From contig CAJUCU010000021.1 in NCBI GenBank assembly GCA_910585335.1, positions 2,204 through 22,773 on the forward strand: 20,570 bases of DNA, written 5' to 3'. The notes under the pieces are model-generated. The model was not told the origin of the DNA and did no database searches. It saw only the letters and a program-made list of their open reading frames with translations. The DNA is from an uncultured Bacilli bacterium. GTDB lineage: Bacteria > Bacillota_I > Bacilli_A > RF39 > UBA660. The position numbers were made by a program, and so were the translations under genes. This document shows positions 1 to 7,841 of the stretch, piece by piece (the stretch's first letter is position 1; each line of letters begins with the position of its first letter).

Positions 1-34
1 CAAGTTTTTTTCAAATAGCAGAAAGGAGTAAAAT

Positions 35-1924
35 ATGCAAAGAAAATTTTTGTTTCTGCTTCTATTTTTATTTTTCCTATACCCAAAAGGAGTAGAGGCA
101 GCAAATACAACACGCCGAATGTATATAAATATCGATGTCTTAGAAAATGGTTCCATTCACGTAGAAGAAGTAGCAGAACTAACAGGAGAATATAACGGTC
201 GTCTTCGTAACATTGAGTATCGAAATGGAAATGCCCGTATTTTTACAGGTGAATATGAAGACTTCAGTGGAAGTAGTATTTATAATGGGAGTTCGATAAA
301 AGACTTGAAAGTATGTGATACTTCTTTAGATATATCAAAAAATAGTTTTCATTGCGAAAGTGAATATAGAGAAGTTTTATCAGGGAGTAAAGGTCAAAGT
401 GGTGTTTATGAACGGGAAGACACCTCTAATGGCATCAACTTAAAAATCTACAACCCTTCTAGCAGAAAAAAAGCCTTCTACTTATCCTATACTGTTTCTG
501 ATGTTGTAGTACTGCATAATGATGTAGCAGAAATCGCTTGGAACATTTTAGGATATACATACGATGAAAATATCAAAGATTTCAAAGTATGGGTGAATTT
601 ACCAAAAAAAGATCCAGATCTTAGAGTTTGGCTAAAAGGAAATGCCAATAATTTAAACGGAGAAATTAGAAAAGAAAATGATAAAACTGCATACATTTAT
701 TATAATTTCTTAGGAGCGAACAACCCGGTTACAGTTCGTATGATGTTTGATAAAACAATTACCCCACAAGCAACAAAGCAAAGTCAAGTGGAGGGAAAAG
801 AAAATATTTTAAAAACAGAACAAGAAGCAGCAGATCAAGCAAACGCTATAAGAAAAAAAATAAAAAGACAAAATGTGATTGTGATACTTTTAACACTTCT
901 ATGGCTTGGTGGAAGTGCCACAGCAACTGTTTTTCTAGAAATAGCCAAAAGAAAAAATAAAAAAGTAGACTTCGCACAAGATTATTACCGAGATTTTCCA
1001 GGAAACTATGGTCCAGAAATTCTAGAGTACTTATTAAAAAAGAATGTAACAGATAAAGGAATGTCAGCCTCGCTTTTAAATATCGTAGATAAAAAAGTAT
1101 TAAAAGTAGAAAAAAATGAAGAAGGCAAAAATGACTATTTTTTAATACGACAAAATAAAGAAATGACCAATCTAACGGAAAACGAAAAAAGACTTTGCCA
1201 ACTGTTCATTGAAAAAATTGGTGATCATGAAAAAGTCTCTCTTCATAAAATAAAAAATTATGGTAACAATCAAAAAAATGCAAAAATCATGATGGCAAAA
1301 TATACAGAATGGAAAAATAATGCCATAACAGAAGGAAGAAGCCTGAACTTTTTTGCAGGGATTCATATCACTCAAACAATAACATTGATATTAGGAATCC
1401 TATCTATTGCTATCCTATGGTTGAACGTCTCTCTAGATACTGGCTTTATCCCAGGTTATCTATCTATCGTGATAGGTATTGCTGAAGCAATTTATGCAAT
1501 GAATTATTCTTTCAAAACAAAAGAAGGCGCTTTAGAATATGCCAAGTGGCAGGCATTTAAACGTTTTTTGAAAGACTTCGGACTTCTTCATGAAAAAGAA
1601 CTACCCGAAATAGCATTATGGGGGAAATATTTAGTTTATGCCACGGTTTTAGGTTGTGCAGATGAAGTAGAAAAGGCAATGAAGATTCATATGGAAACAC
1701 TAAATATAGAGAGTAGCAGTCCATTATATTTAGATTATTATTACACCAATACTTTGCTACATGCTAATCTATATTCTTCTATCGCATCATCGGCAAGAAC
1801 TGGAATTTCATCTTCCCGCTCTTCTATTGCCAGTAGTTCCACCTCATCTGGTTCAGGATTTGGTGGCGGTTCTTCCTTTGGCGGAGGCTCCTTTGGTGGA
1901 GGAGGCGGCGGCGGACGATTCTAA
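35..1924 (+). CDS. DUF2207 domain-containing membrane protein
   Basis: A 629-aa predicted secreted/membrane protein of the DUF2207 family, whose function is not established. Residues 1-22 form a typical signal peptide (basic start, Leu/Phe-rich core). They are followed by an extracytoplasmic domain of about 250 residues, which is beta-rich in this family. A membrane segment lies near residues 280-303, a Lys/Glu-rich region follows, and two more membrane segments lie near 445-467 and 470-492. The C-terminus (about 575-629) is Ser-rich and then almost pure Gly/Ser/Phe, ending in a run of seven Gly before Arg-Phe. This tail is characteristic of DUF2207 proteins and is the best family marker. The start ATG has a good AGAAAGGAG ribosome site 7 bases upstream. 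A terminator follows, so the gene ends a transcription unit whose promoter lies outside the window. Family assignment is confident; the role (possibly envelope-related) is unknown. Confidence 0.85.
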   Translation: MQRKFLFLLLFLFFLYPKGVEAANTTRRMYINIDVLENGSIHVEEVAELTGEYNGRLRNIEYRNGNARIFTGEYEDFSGSSIYNGSSIKDLKVCDTSLDISKNSFHCESEYREVLSGSKGQSGVYEREDTSNGINLKIYNPSSRKKAFYLSYTVSDVVVLHNDVAEIAWNILGYTYDENIKDFKVWVNLPKKDPDLRVWLKGNANNLNGEIRKENDKTAYIYYNFLGANNPVTVRMMFDKTITPQATKQSQVEGKENILKTEQEAADQANAIRKKIKRQNVIVILLTLLWLGGSATATVFLEIAKRKNKKVDFAQDYYRDFPGNYGPEILEYLLKKNVTDKGMSASLLNIVDKKVLKVEKNEEGKNDYFLIRQNKEMTNLTENEKRLCQLFIEKIGDHEKVSLHKIKNYGNNQKNAKIMMAKYTEWKNNAITEGRSLNFFAGIHITQTITLILGILSIAILWLNVSLDTGFIPGYLSIVIGIAEAIYAMNYSFKTKEGALEYAKWQAFKRFLKDFGLLHEKELPEIALWGKYLVYATVLGCADEVEKAMKIHMETLNIESSSPLYLDYYYTNTLLHANLYSSIASSARTGISSSRSSIASSSTSSGSGFGGGSSFGGGSFGGGGGGGRF

Positions 1925-1938
1925 TATTCTATATTTTC

Positions 1939-1973
1939 AAAAAGAAAAGAACAGGACATCTTTTCTTTTTTTT
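1939..1973 (+). terminator. Rho-independent terminator after DUF2207 gene
   Basis: A perfect 12-bp stem, AAAAAGAAAAGA (1939-1950) with TCTTTTCTTTTT (1959-1970), closes an 8-nt loop and runs into eight T residues. The stem is purine/pyrimidine-rich and AT-rich, so it is weak thermodynamically. Its position 15 bases after the stop codon and its T-run fit an intrinsic terminator. Confidence 0.75.
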
Positions 1974-2005
1974 GATTATCAGGTAAAATAATAGTGGTGA
2001 TTCAA

Positions 2006-2644
2006 ATGCATGTAGTATTAAATAATGTTTCCTATCCAGTTGAAATTGTAAAAAAGAAAACAACTAAGAATACTTATATTAGAATAAAAGAAGACTTAAC
2101 TATCTATGTAACAACCAATGCAAGAAGTAGCGACCAAAGCATTCATCGTCTACTAGAACAAAAAAAAGAAGCCCTAGAAAAAATGCTACATAAACAGCAA
2201 ACAAAAAATGAGAATAATAGTGATTTTCACTATTTAGGAAAACGCTATCGAATCGTCTTTACCAACCAAAAGGAAATGATCATAGGTTCTAGCAAAGTAT
2301 TTATGAATAAAGAACAGGACCTTGATAAATTTTATAAAAAAGAAGCCAAAAGAATATATAAAGAACACTTAGATGCAATTTATAGCAAGTTTTCCTATAA
2401 GGTTCCATATCCTGCTTTAAAAATTAGAAAAATGACTACTCGCTGGGGTGTGTGTAATACCAAAGAAAAGATCATTACTCTAAATCTAGAATTAATGAAG
2501 CGAGATTTAAAGTATTTAGATTATGTAATCGTACATGAACTATCTCATTTAATTCACGCAAACCACTCTAAATCATTTTGGGAAGTGGTAGAAGAAAATG
2601 AACCAAATTATAAAAAAATAAGAAAAGAAATGAAAGAATTTTAG
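2006..2644 (+). CDS. YgjP-like metallopeptidase domain protein (M48/SprT-type fold)
   Basis: A 212-aa predicted zinc metallopeptidase of the YgjP/DUF45 (WLM-like) family. The zinc site is visible as HELSH at residues 177-181 with a third histidine in HSKSFW at 187. It is preceded by the family motif TTRWGVCN and a Leu/Asn-rich segment (about residues 145-165). The N-terminal half is basic and beta-rich. E178 is the predicted catalytic glutamate. In-frame GTG codons at 1994 and 1997 are possible earlier starts. I prefer ATG 2006 because GGTGAT at 1996-2001 then serves as the ribosome site, as it does for trmD, the EEP-family gene and sirA in this window. No signal peptide is present, so it should be cytoplasmic. 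The next gene starts 9 bases downstream, suggesting co-transcription with the RNA-modification genes. The substrate is unknown. Confidence 0.85.
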   Translation: MHVVLNNVSYPVEIVKKKTTKNTYIRIKEDLTIYVTTNARSSDQSIHRLLEQKKEALEKMLHKQQTKNENNSDFHYLGKRYRIVFTNQKEMIIGSSKVFMNKEQDLDKFYKKEAKRIYKEHLDAIYSKFSYKVPYPALKIRKMTTRWGVCNTKEKIITLNLELMKRDLKYLDYVIVHELSHLIHANHSKSFWEVVEENEPNYKKIRKEMKEF

Positions 2645-2653
2645 AGGTGTTTT

Positions 2654-3394
2654 ATGTTAATTAGTAGTGTTGAAAATCCAAAAATAAAAGAATATATAAA
2701 GTTGCAACAAAAAAAGTATCGAGATAAATCAGGAAAGTTTATTGTAGAAGGGATGCATTTAGTTTTAGAAGCTTATAAATGTGGTATTTTAGAAGAAGTG
2801 ATACTAGAGCAAGATGAAGTGATTCCACTAGACGCCAAAATCGTCTATGTAACAGAAGAAGTAATCAAAAAAATTTCTACACTAGACCACCCTGTACCTA
2901 TATTGGCCCTTTGTAAAAAGAAAGAAGAACAAGAAGAACTAGGTAGTCGCGTGCTCCTACTAGATAATATCCAGGACCCAGGAAACCTTGGGACCATTAT
3001 TAGAAGTGCTGTCGCATTTGATATTGATACCATTGTCCTATCAGAAAAAACAGTCGATTTATACAATCCAAAAGTCGTAAGATCAACACAAGGAATGCTA
3101 TTTCATACGAATATTGTAAGAAGAAATTTAAAAGAAGTCATAAATGAGTTGAAGCAAAAAGAAATTCCTGTTTACGGAACCAAAGTGGAGTATGGAGAAG
3201 ATGCTCGAGTGGTACGAGACCGAAAGTCGTATGCATTAATTGTGGGAAATGAAGGTTCAGGTGTAGAAGAAGAGTTAAGTGCACTTTGTGATCAAAATCT
3301 ATATATCGAAATGAATAGCAATGTAGAAAGCTTAAATGTAGGAGTGGCAACTAGCATTCTATTATACGAATTAAGGGGCGAATTTCATGAGTAA
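2654..3394 (+). CDS. TrmH/SpoU-family RNA 2'-O-methyltransferase
   Basis: A 246-aa SPOUT-class RNA ribose methyltransferase, expected to transfer methyl from S-adenosylmethionine to a 2'-OH in rRNA or tRNA. Residues 1-80 are the small substrate-binding domain (SVENPKIKEY start, GKFIVEG motif). The catalytic trefoil-knot domain carries the three family motifs: 1, LDNIQDPGNLGTIIRSA (about residues 98-114); 2, LIVGNEGSGV (about 195-204); 3, MNSNVESLNVGVATSILLYE (about 220-239). The Asn and Arg of motif 1 and the Ser/Asn of motif 3 are intact. Overall it resembles YsgA/RlmB-type 23S rRNA enzymes, but the exact target nucleotide cannot be read from the sequence. The ribosome site is GAGGTG. The last 8 bases overlap the start of rimM, suggesting translational coupling with a ribosome-maturation gene. 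Confidence 0.9.
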   Translation: MLISSVENPKIKEYIKLQQKKYRDKSGKFIVEGMHLVLEAYKCGILEEVILEQDEVIPLDAKIVYVTEEVIKKISTLDHPVPILALCKKKEEQEELGSRVLLLDNIQDPGNLGTIIRSAVAFDIDTIVLSEKTVDLYNPKVVRSTQGMLFHTNIVRRNLKEVINELKQKEIPVYGTKVEYGEDARVVRDRKSYALIVGNEGSGVEEELSALCDQNLYIEMNSNVESLNVGVATSILLYELRGEFHE

Positions 3395-3872
3395 AGTATA
3401 TATTGGAAAGATTGTTGGAACCCATGGAATTAAAGGTGAAATTAGAATTATTTCCGATTTTCCCTATAAAGAAAAAGCATTCTTAAAAGACACTTTTTTA
3501 TGTATAGAAGAAGAAAAGTATAAAATTACAGGCTACAGAAAACACAAAAACTATGATATGATAACACTAGAAGGCTATAACGATATAAATGAAGTTTTAT
3601 TCCTTATGAAAAAGAAAGTCTATAAAGAAAAAGAAGCCTTAAATTTAGCAGATGATGAGATATTAGACGAAGAGTTAATCACATATCAAGTAAAGACAAC
3701 AGATAGAAAAGATGGTATAATAAAAGAAATCTTCTTTGGTGGTCCATCTAATAAAATTATAAGACTAGAAATAGAGAAGGAAGAAATACTACTTCCACTA
3801 AAGTCTCCTTTTATAAAAAAGATAGATAGCAAAAACAAAGAAATAATAATTGAAATTCCTGAAGGAATGTAG
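3387..3872 (+). CDS. rimM: Ribosome maturation factor RimM
   Basis: A 161-aa protein with the RimM layout: an N-terminal beta-barrel beginning YIGKIVGTHGIKGEIRI (residues 5-21) and a C-terminal PRC-barrel with the LPLKSPFIKKID segment and the usual IPEGM ending. RimM binds protein S19 and assists assembly of the 30S head domain. The start ATG lies inside the end of the preceding methyltransferase gene (8-base overlap), and trmD follows 8 bases downstream. The rimM-trmD pair is a classic bacterial neighbourhood, although the usual rpsP upstream and rplS downstream are absent here. Confidence 0.95.
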   Translation: MSKVYIGKIVGTHGIKGEIRIISDFPYKEKAFLKDTFLCIEEEKYKITGYRKHKNYDMITLEGYNDINEVLFLMKKKVYKEKEALNLADDEILDEELITYQVKTTDRKDGIIKEIFFGGPSNKIIRLEIEKEEILLPLKSPFIKKIDSKNKEIIIEIPEGM

Positions 3873-3880
3873 GTGAGTTT

Positions 3881-4567
3881 ATGAAAATAGATATTTTAAC
3901 ACTTTTTCCAGAGATGTTTGAAAACATTTTTTCTTCATCCATTATAAAGCGTGCCCAAGAAGAACAAAAAGTAGTAATCAACACAATAAACTTTCGTGAT
4001 TATTCCAAAGATCCACATCATAAAGTAGATGACACCCCATATGGTGGAGGCGATGGAATGGTGTTAACATGCCAGCCAATCTTTGATTGTGTAGAAGCAT
4101 TAAAAACAGAAAAAAGCAAAGTGATTCTCCTAACACCAGATGGTACCAAGTATGAGCAGAAGTTAGCATATAATTTAAGCGAAGAAGAACACTTAATTAT
4201 AATATGTGGGCATTATGAAGGCTTTGACGAGCGAATTAGAACCCTAGCAGACCTAGAACTAAGTATTGGTGATTATGTATTAACAGGCGGAGAGTATGCA
4301 AGTCTAGTCATAGTAGACTCCATTGTTCGCCTAATCCCTGGAGTTATAAAAGAATCATCTCATCAGAACGAATCTTTTAATGAAAATCTCTTAGATTATC
4401 CAAACTATACCAAACCTCGCGAATTTAGAGGAATGGAAGTACCCGAAGTTTTAGTAAGTGGAGATCATAAAAAAATTGCAGAATATCGCAAAAATGAGAG
4501 CATAAAAAAAACACAGTTAAGAAGACCCGATATGACGCTCAAAAGGAGTGACGGTTATGAGTTATAA
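3881..4567 (+). CDS. trmD: tRNA (guanine37-N1)-methyltransferase TrmD
   Basis: A 228-aa SPOUT enzyme that methylates N1 of G37 next to the anticodon, preventing +1 frameshifting. The N-terminal MKIDILTLFPEMF start is diagnostic, followed by FRDYSKDPHHKVDDTPYGGG (about residues 42-61), the AdoMet-binding knot motifs GHYEGFDERI (about 109-118) and SIGDYVLTGGEY (about 128-139), and the segment IVRLIPGVI. Length is normal for Firmicutes TrmD. The ribosome site GTAGGTGAG is 8 bases after the rimM stop, so the two genes should be translated from one message. The 3' end overlaps the next small gene by 11 bases. rplS (L19), the usual downstream partner, is replaced here by an unrecognised gene. Confidence 0.97.
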   Translation: MKIDILTLFPEMFENIFSSSIIKRAQEEQKVVINTINFRDYSKDPHHKVDDTPYGGGDGMVLTCQPIFDCVEALKTEKSKVILLTPDGTKYEQKLAYNLSEEEHLIIICGHYEGFDERIRTLADLELSIGDYVLTGGEYASLVIVDSIVRLIPGVIKESSHQNESFNENLLDYPNYTKPREFRGMEVPEVLVSGDHKKIAEYRKNESIKKTQLRRPDMTLKRSDGYEL

Positions 4568-4994
4568 AATAAAGAAAAAACAAAAAACGAAAAATTATCA
4601 ATATAGACCAAATAACCTCACTGGCTACCCCTTATCATCTAAAAAACATAAATTTATCATCCAGAATACAGAAGTAAAAAACATTTTAATAATGGATAAA
4701 ACAATCGCTTCTAAATTAGTCGCTAAGAAAGTAACAGCCAAATATGAACGTTTATTAAAGACTTTGACAGAATTATTAGTCTCAGATGATGACACAGGCA
4801 CTTGCTATAGAGAAGCTTTGAACTTAATCGAAAAGTTTCGCCTAGAAATAAAAAATAAATATCGTTGCTACTTAAATGAAAAAGAACTAAAAATCATGGC
4901 GAATAAACTAAAAAGAATGCAAAGTGTAGCCCTACAAAAAGAAATAGAACTAAAATCATACATACCAGAAGAATACATTGGTAAATCTAGATAA
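4557..4994 (+). CDS. Hypothetical protein, 145 aa, overlapping trmD
   Basis: I do not recognise a characterised family. The protein starts with a strongly basic, low-complexity stretch (residues 1-12, Lys/Gln-rich), then a Tyr/Asn/Pro-containing segment to about 30. A largely alpha-helical, charged body (about 45-135) contains LLVSDDDTGTCYREALNLIE and LEIKNKYRCYL. The C-terminus is short and basic (GKSR). There is no signal peptide or membrane segment, and cysteines are few (two). ATG 4557 is chosen over the in-frame GTG at 4548 because AAAAGGAG at 4541-4548 sits 8 bases before the ATG. The 11-base overlap with trmD and the terminator just downstream make it the last gene of the trmD unit. 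The basic head and the neighbours suggest an RNA- or ribosome-linked role, but that is inference only. Confidence 0.8.
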   Translation: MSYKIKKKQKTKNYQYRPNNLTGYPLSSKKHKFIIQNTEVKNILIMDKTIASKLVAKKVTAKYERLLKTLTELLVSDDDTGTCYREALNLIEKFRLEIKNKYRCYLNEKELKIMANKLKRMQSVALQKEIELKSYIPEEYIGKSR

Positions 4995-5011
4995 AAATAA
5001 AAAAACTTTAC

Positions 5012-5050
5012 AAAGTTCGTCTTGCTTTTTATTGCAGATGAACTTTTTCT
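5012..5050 (+). terminator. Rho-independent terminator of the trmD cluster
   Basis: Arm AAAGTTCGTC (5012-5021) pairs with GATGAACTTT (5037-5046), with one G-U pair. The stem is extended by TGC/GCA across a single bulged T and an 8-nt loop. The run TTTTTC follows. The 3' arm also contains the -35 box of the next promoter. Confidence 0.75.
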
Positions 5051-5060
5051 TTGTTACAAT
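5032..5060 (+). promoter_or_regulatory. Sigma-A type promoter for SDR operon
   Basis: TTGCAG (5032-5037), a 17-base spacer, then TACAAT (5055-5060). The start codon of the next gene is 19 bases further on. The -35 box lies within the upstream terminator hairpin, so one stretch of DNA serves both functions. Confidence 0.7.
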
Positions 5061-5078
5061 GAACTTGGAGAGTGAAGT

Positions 5079-5813
5079 ATGAAAACTGTAATAATTACTG
5101 GAGGAGCTTCTGAAATAGGATTGAAAACAGCGATAGAATTTGCCAAGCATAACTTTCAGATAGTTCTAACTTATTGTGAAAACCGTGAAAAAACAGAAAA
5201 AAACGCCATTTTTCTAAAAGAAAAGTATCAAACAGAAGTGATGAGTTGTTATTGCAATTTGCGCGAGGAAAGTTCCATTCAAGTTATGTTAGAACAAGTA
5301 AAAGCAAAATTTTCGGAAGTAGATGTCCTAGTGAATAATGCAGCAGTATGCTATGACTGTCTTTATTGCGAGAAAGAAAAAGCAAAGTTTATGGATACTT
5401 TAGAAGTAAATGTAGTAGGAACATTCTTAATCAGCAAATTAGTAGGGGAAGAGATGTATCAAAATAAAAATGGAGCCATCATCAACCTTTCTTCTACCAA
5501 TGGCCTAACTCAGTATTATCCAATGTCAATTGATTATGATGCTTCTAAAGCCGCAATCATCTCACTTACTTCAAACTTATCCGTGGCCTATAGTCCTTAT
5601 GTCCGTGTTAACTGTGTAGCCCCTGGCTGGATTGGAACCGAGAAAGAATTAAAGGATTTAGATCAGGACTATATAGAAAGCGAAACAGAAAAAATATCAC
5701 TAAAACGGTTAGGAAGACCAGATGAAGTAGCCAAAGCAATTTATTTTTTAGCTAGTGATGATGCCAGTTATATCAATAATACTATAATAAAAGTAGATGG
5801 AGGTATGCGTTAG
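5079..5813 (+). CDS. Short-chain dehydrogenase/reductase (FabG-like SDR)
   Basis: A 244-aa classical SDR oxidoreductase using NAD(P)H. It has the Rossmann nucleotide motif TGGASEIG (residues 7-14), where the third glycine position is kept but the loop is Ala-Ser-Glu. The NNAA motif is at about residues 87-90. The catalytic Ser is at about 138-139, Tyr153 and Lys157 lie in YDASK, and the PGW motif follows the sixth strand. The C-terminus has the usual DDASYINNTIIKVDGGM ending. It resembles FabG-like 3-oxoacyl-ACP reductases in length and motifs. No fatty-acid genes lie nearby, so the substrate is open. The ribosome site is GGAGAGTG. It is the first gene of a three-gene unit: the next ATG begins immediately after its TAG, so these genes are probably translated together. 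Confidence 0.85.
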   Translation: MKTVIITGGASEIGLKTAIEFAKHNFQIVLTYCENREKTEKNAIFLKEKYQTEVMSCYCNLREESSIQVMLEQVKAKFSEVDVLVNNAAVCYDCLYCEKEKAKFMDTLEVNVVGTFLISKLVGEEMYQNKNGAIINLSSTNGLTQYYPMSIDYDASKAAIISLTSNLSVAYSPYVRVNCVAPGWIGTEKELKDLDQDYIESETEKISLKRLGRPDEVAKAIYFLASDDASYINNTIIKVDGGMR

Positions 5814-7046
5814 ATGGAAAAACTAGAAAAATTAATAATAGACGTAGAAGAATCTTTGAAAGAGGAATTTGCAAAAATAGAAGATTCAGAAATGTTTTAT
5901 AGCAAGAAAGTACTAGCTGCTTTTAAAAAGTATCAAGTGACAGAAAGTGACTTTGCTTCTACCACGGGATATGGCTATAACGATACAGGTAGAGATAAAA
6001 TTGAGTCTGTGTTTGCCGAAGTTTTAGGTGCAGAAAAAGCACTGGTAAGAAGTCAGTTTATATCAGGAAGTCATGCATTAACCGTATGTCTATTCGGTCT
6101 TTTGCGGCCAAATGATATCCTACTTAGTATTAGTGGAAAGCCTTATGATACCCTAGATGAAGTAATCGGTATCAAGGAAAATCCCTCAAGCCTAAAATCA
6201 TTCGGCGTTACCTATTACCAAATAGATTTAGTAGATAATGACTTTGATGAAAATCAAATTATCGAATTTTTAAAACAGCACCAAGTAAAAGTGATTGAAA
6301 TTCAACGTTCAAAAGGTTATTCTACTAGAAAGAGTTTAAGTAACCAAAAGCTAGAGCGAATCATTCAAAAAATTCGCCAAGTGGATGAAGACGTTATCAT
6401 CATGGTAGATAATTGTTACTGTGAGTTTGTGGATGACAAATCTCCACTAGAAGTAGGTGCTGATGTCATTGTTGGGTCCTTAATTAAAAACCTAGGTGGT
6501 GGAATTGCCCCTAATGGTGCTTATATTGCGGGCAAAAAAAAATATGTAGAATTGTGTGCAGAACGTTTAACACTACCTGGCGAAGGAGCGGAAGTAGGTC
6601 CATCACTAGGAATCAATAAGCAAATTTTGCAAGGGCTATTTATGGCCCCATCTGTAGTAGCAAGTGCCTTAAAAACAGCCGTTTTAACATCCGCTGTAAT
6701 GGAAAGTTTAGGCTATGAAGTAGAACCAACAAAAAAAGAACAACGGGTGGATATTGTTCAAAATATCATTTTCCGTGATAAAGAGAAGTTAATTCGTTTT
6801 ACGAGAGGAATTCAACATGCCTCACCAATTGACTCTCATGCTCAAGTGGAAGCATGGGATATGCCTGGCTATGATGATCAAGTGGTTATGGCCTCTGGCA
6901 GTTTTACCCAAGGTTCTTCCATAGAACTTTCATGTGATGGTCCAATTAGAGACCCATATATTGCCTATATGCAAGGCGCCCTCACTTATTCCTACGGAAA
7001 GTTAGGATTAATGGAAGCGATTAAAAATTTAGGCGAGGAGAAGTAA
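5814..7046 (+). CDS. Methionine gamma-lyase family / aluminium resistance protein (YnbB-like)
   Basis: A 410-aa fold-type I PLP enzyme of the family annotated as methionine gamma-lyase or aluminium resistance protein (B. subtilis YnbB type). Visible features are the signature TTGYGYNDTGRDKIE (about residues 46-60), SQFISGSHAL with the cofactor-phosphate-binding region, and VDNCYCEF with the PLP-ring aspartate at D199. The Schiff-base lysine K225 lies in SLIKNLGGGIAPNGAYIAG. The C-terminal half contains the conserved PGEGAEVGPS and HASPIDSHAQVEAW-type segments. Length matches the family. The biochemical reaction of this subfamily is not firmly known; C-S lyase activity is the family expectation. 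Its ATG directly abuts the SDR stop codon and the next gene starts 1 base after its TAA, so it is the middle gene of an operon. Confidence 0.9.
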   Translation: MEKLEKLIIDVEESLKEEFAKIEDSEMFYSKKVLAAFKKYQVTESDFASTTGYGYNDTGRDKIESVFAEVLGAEKALVRSQFISGSHALTVCLFGLLRPNDILLSISGKPYDTLDEVIGIKENPSSLKSFGVTYYQIDLVDNDFDENQIIEFLKQHQVKVIEIQRSKGYSTRKSLSNQKLERIIQKIRQVDEDVIIMVDNCYCEFVDDKSPLEVGADVIVGSLIKNLGGGIAPNGAYIAGKKKYVELCAERLTLPGEGAEVGPSLGINKQILQGLFMAPSVVASALKTAVLTSAVMESLGYEVEPTKKEQRVDIVQNIIFRDKEKLIRFTRGIQHASPIDSHAQVEAWDMPGYDDQVVMASGSFTQGSSIELSCDGPIRDPYIAYMQGALTYSYGKLGLMEAIKNLGEEK

Positions 7047-7047
7047 A

Positions 7048-7755
7048 ATGAAAGTACCAAGTGGGTGGGATAGTAGTACTTATCAAAAGTTTCAAAGTGA
7101 ACTACTACTATTAGAAGATAAGACATATAAAGAATTTAATTTTAAATTAATTTTTACAGATTATAAAAAAATAGGAATACGTGTACCAATTTTAAAAGAA
7201 CTAGCCAAAAAAATTTCTAAGAATGATCCCTTTTCCTTTTTAGAAGTAGTAGAAGAAGAGTACTATGAAGAAGTTCTACTAGAAGGACTAGTAATTGCCA
7301 ATCTGAAAGACTTAAAAGATACACTGTTCTATTTAGAACGTTATATTGAAAAAATCGATAATTGGGCTCTTTGTGATTATGTAATTTCTAATCTAAAAAT
7401 CATCAAGCTCAATAAAAAGATATTCTTTAAGAAAATAAAAGCATATACCAAAAGTAAAGATGAATATAGAGTTCGGTTTGGTCTTGTGATGCTTTTAGAT
7501 TATTACGTCGAAAAAGAGTATATAGACCGCATTTTCAAGATATGTAATCGAGTAAAAGTAGATACTTATTATGTCAATATGGCCACCTCTTGGTTAATCA
7601 GCGAATGTTTCGTGAAAGAAAAACAAAAAACATTAGAGTATTTGAAAAAAAATAAATTAAATAAATTTACGCAAAATAAAGCAATTAGTAAGATTCGAGA
7701 GTCAAATCGCGTAAGTAAAAATGATAAAATGAGAGTACTAGATTTCAAAAAGTAA
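7048..7755 (+). CDS. DNA alkylation repair protein (AlkD-like HEAT-repeat glycosylase)
   Basis: A 235-aa all-helical protein of the DNA alkylation repair family (AlkC/AlkD-like HEAT repeats), which excises alkylated bases such as N3- or N7-alkylpurines. Family motifs are IGIRVPILKELAKKI (about residues 46-60), IDNWALCDYV (about 106-115), YRVRFGLVMLLDYYV (about 138-152), the YYVNMATSWLISECF segment (about 172-186) and the TQNKAISKIRESNRV ending. The Asp and Trp of DNW and the basic RVRFG region correspond to the lesion-binding and DNA-contact groups in AlkD. The ribosome site GAGGAG lies at the end of the preceding gene, so the three genes are coupled. No terminator is evident before the infC promoter about 30 bases downstream. 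Confidence 0.85.
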   Translation: MKVPSGWDSSTYQKFQSELLLLEDKTYKEFNFKLIFTDYKKIGIRVPILKELAKKISKNDPFSFLEVVEEEYYEEVLLEGLVIANLKDLKDTLFYLERYIEKIDNWALCDYVISNLKIIKLNKKIFFKKIKAYTKSKDEYRVRFGLVMLLDYYVEKEYIDRIFKICNRVKVDTYYVNMATSWLISECFVKEKQKTLEYLKKNKLNKFTQNKAISKIRESNRVSKNDKMRVLDFKK

Positions 7756-7784
7756 TAAAAAGAAAGAGAATCGAAAAAAAATGG

Positions 7785-7813
7785 TTGACTTTTTCCCATT
7801 TTTTTCATATACT
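7785..7813 (+). promoter_or_regulatory. Strong sigma-A promoter for infC operon
   Basis: TTGACT (7785-7790), a 17-base spacer, then TATACT (7808-7813): five of six consensus bases in each box. It lies 30 bases after the alkD-like stop codon and directly before the structured infC leader. Confidence 0.85.
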
Positions 7814-7841
7814 TATAACAGTCAAGAAAAGGAAAGCGATG

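Noticed and set aside
1..34. Remnant of an upstream gene at the window start
   Set aside because: Too short to assign a frame; only the ribosome site of the first gene is interpretable.
1761..1991. 76-codon open frame overlapping the end of the DUF2207 gene
   Set aside because: It is a shifted-frame reading of the Ser/Gly-rich repeat coding region, runs into the terminator and has no ribosome site.
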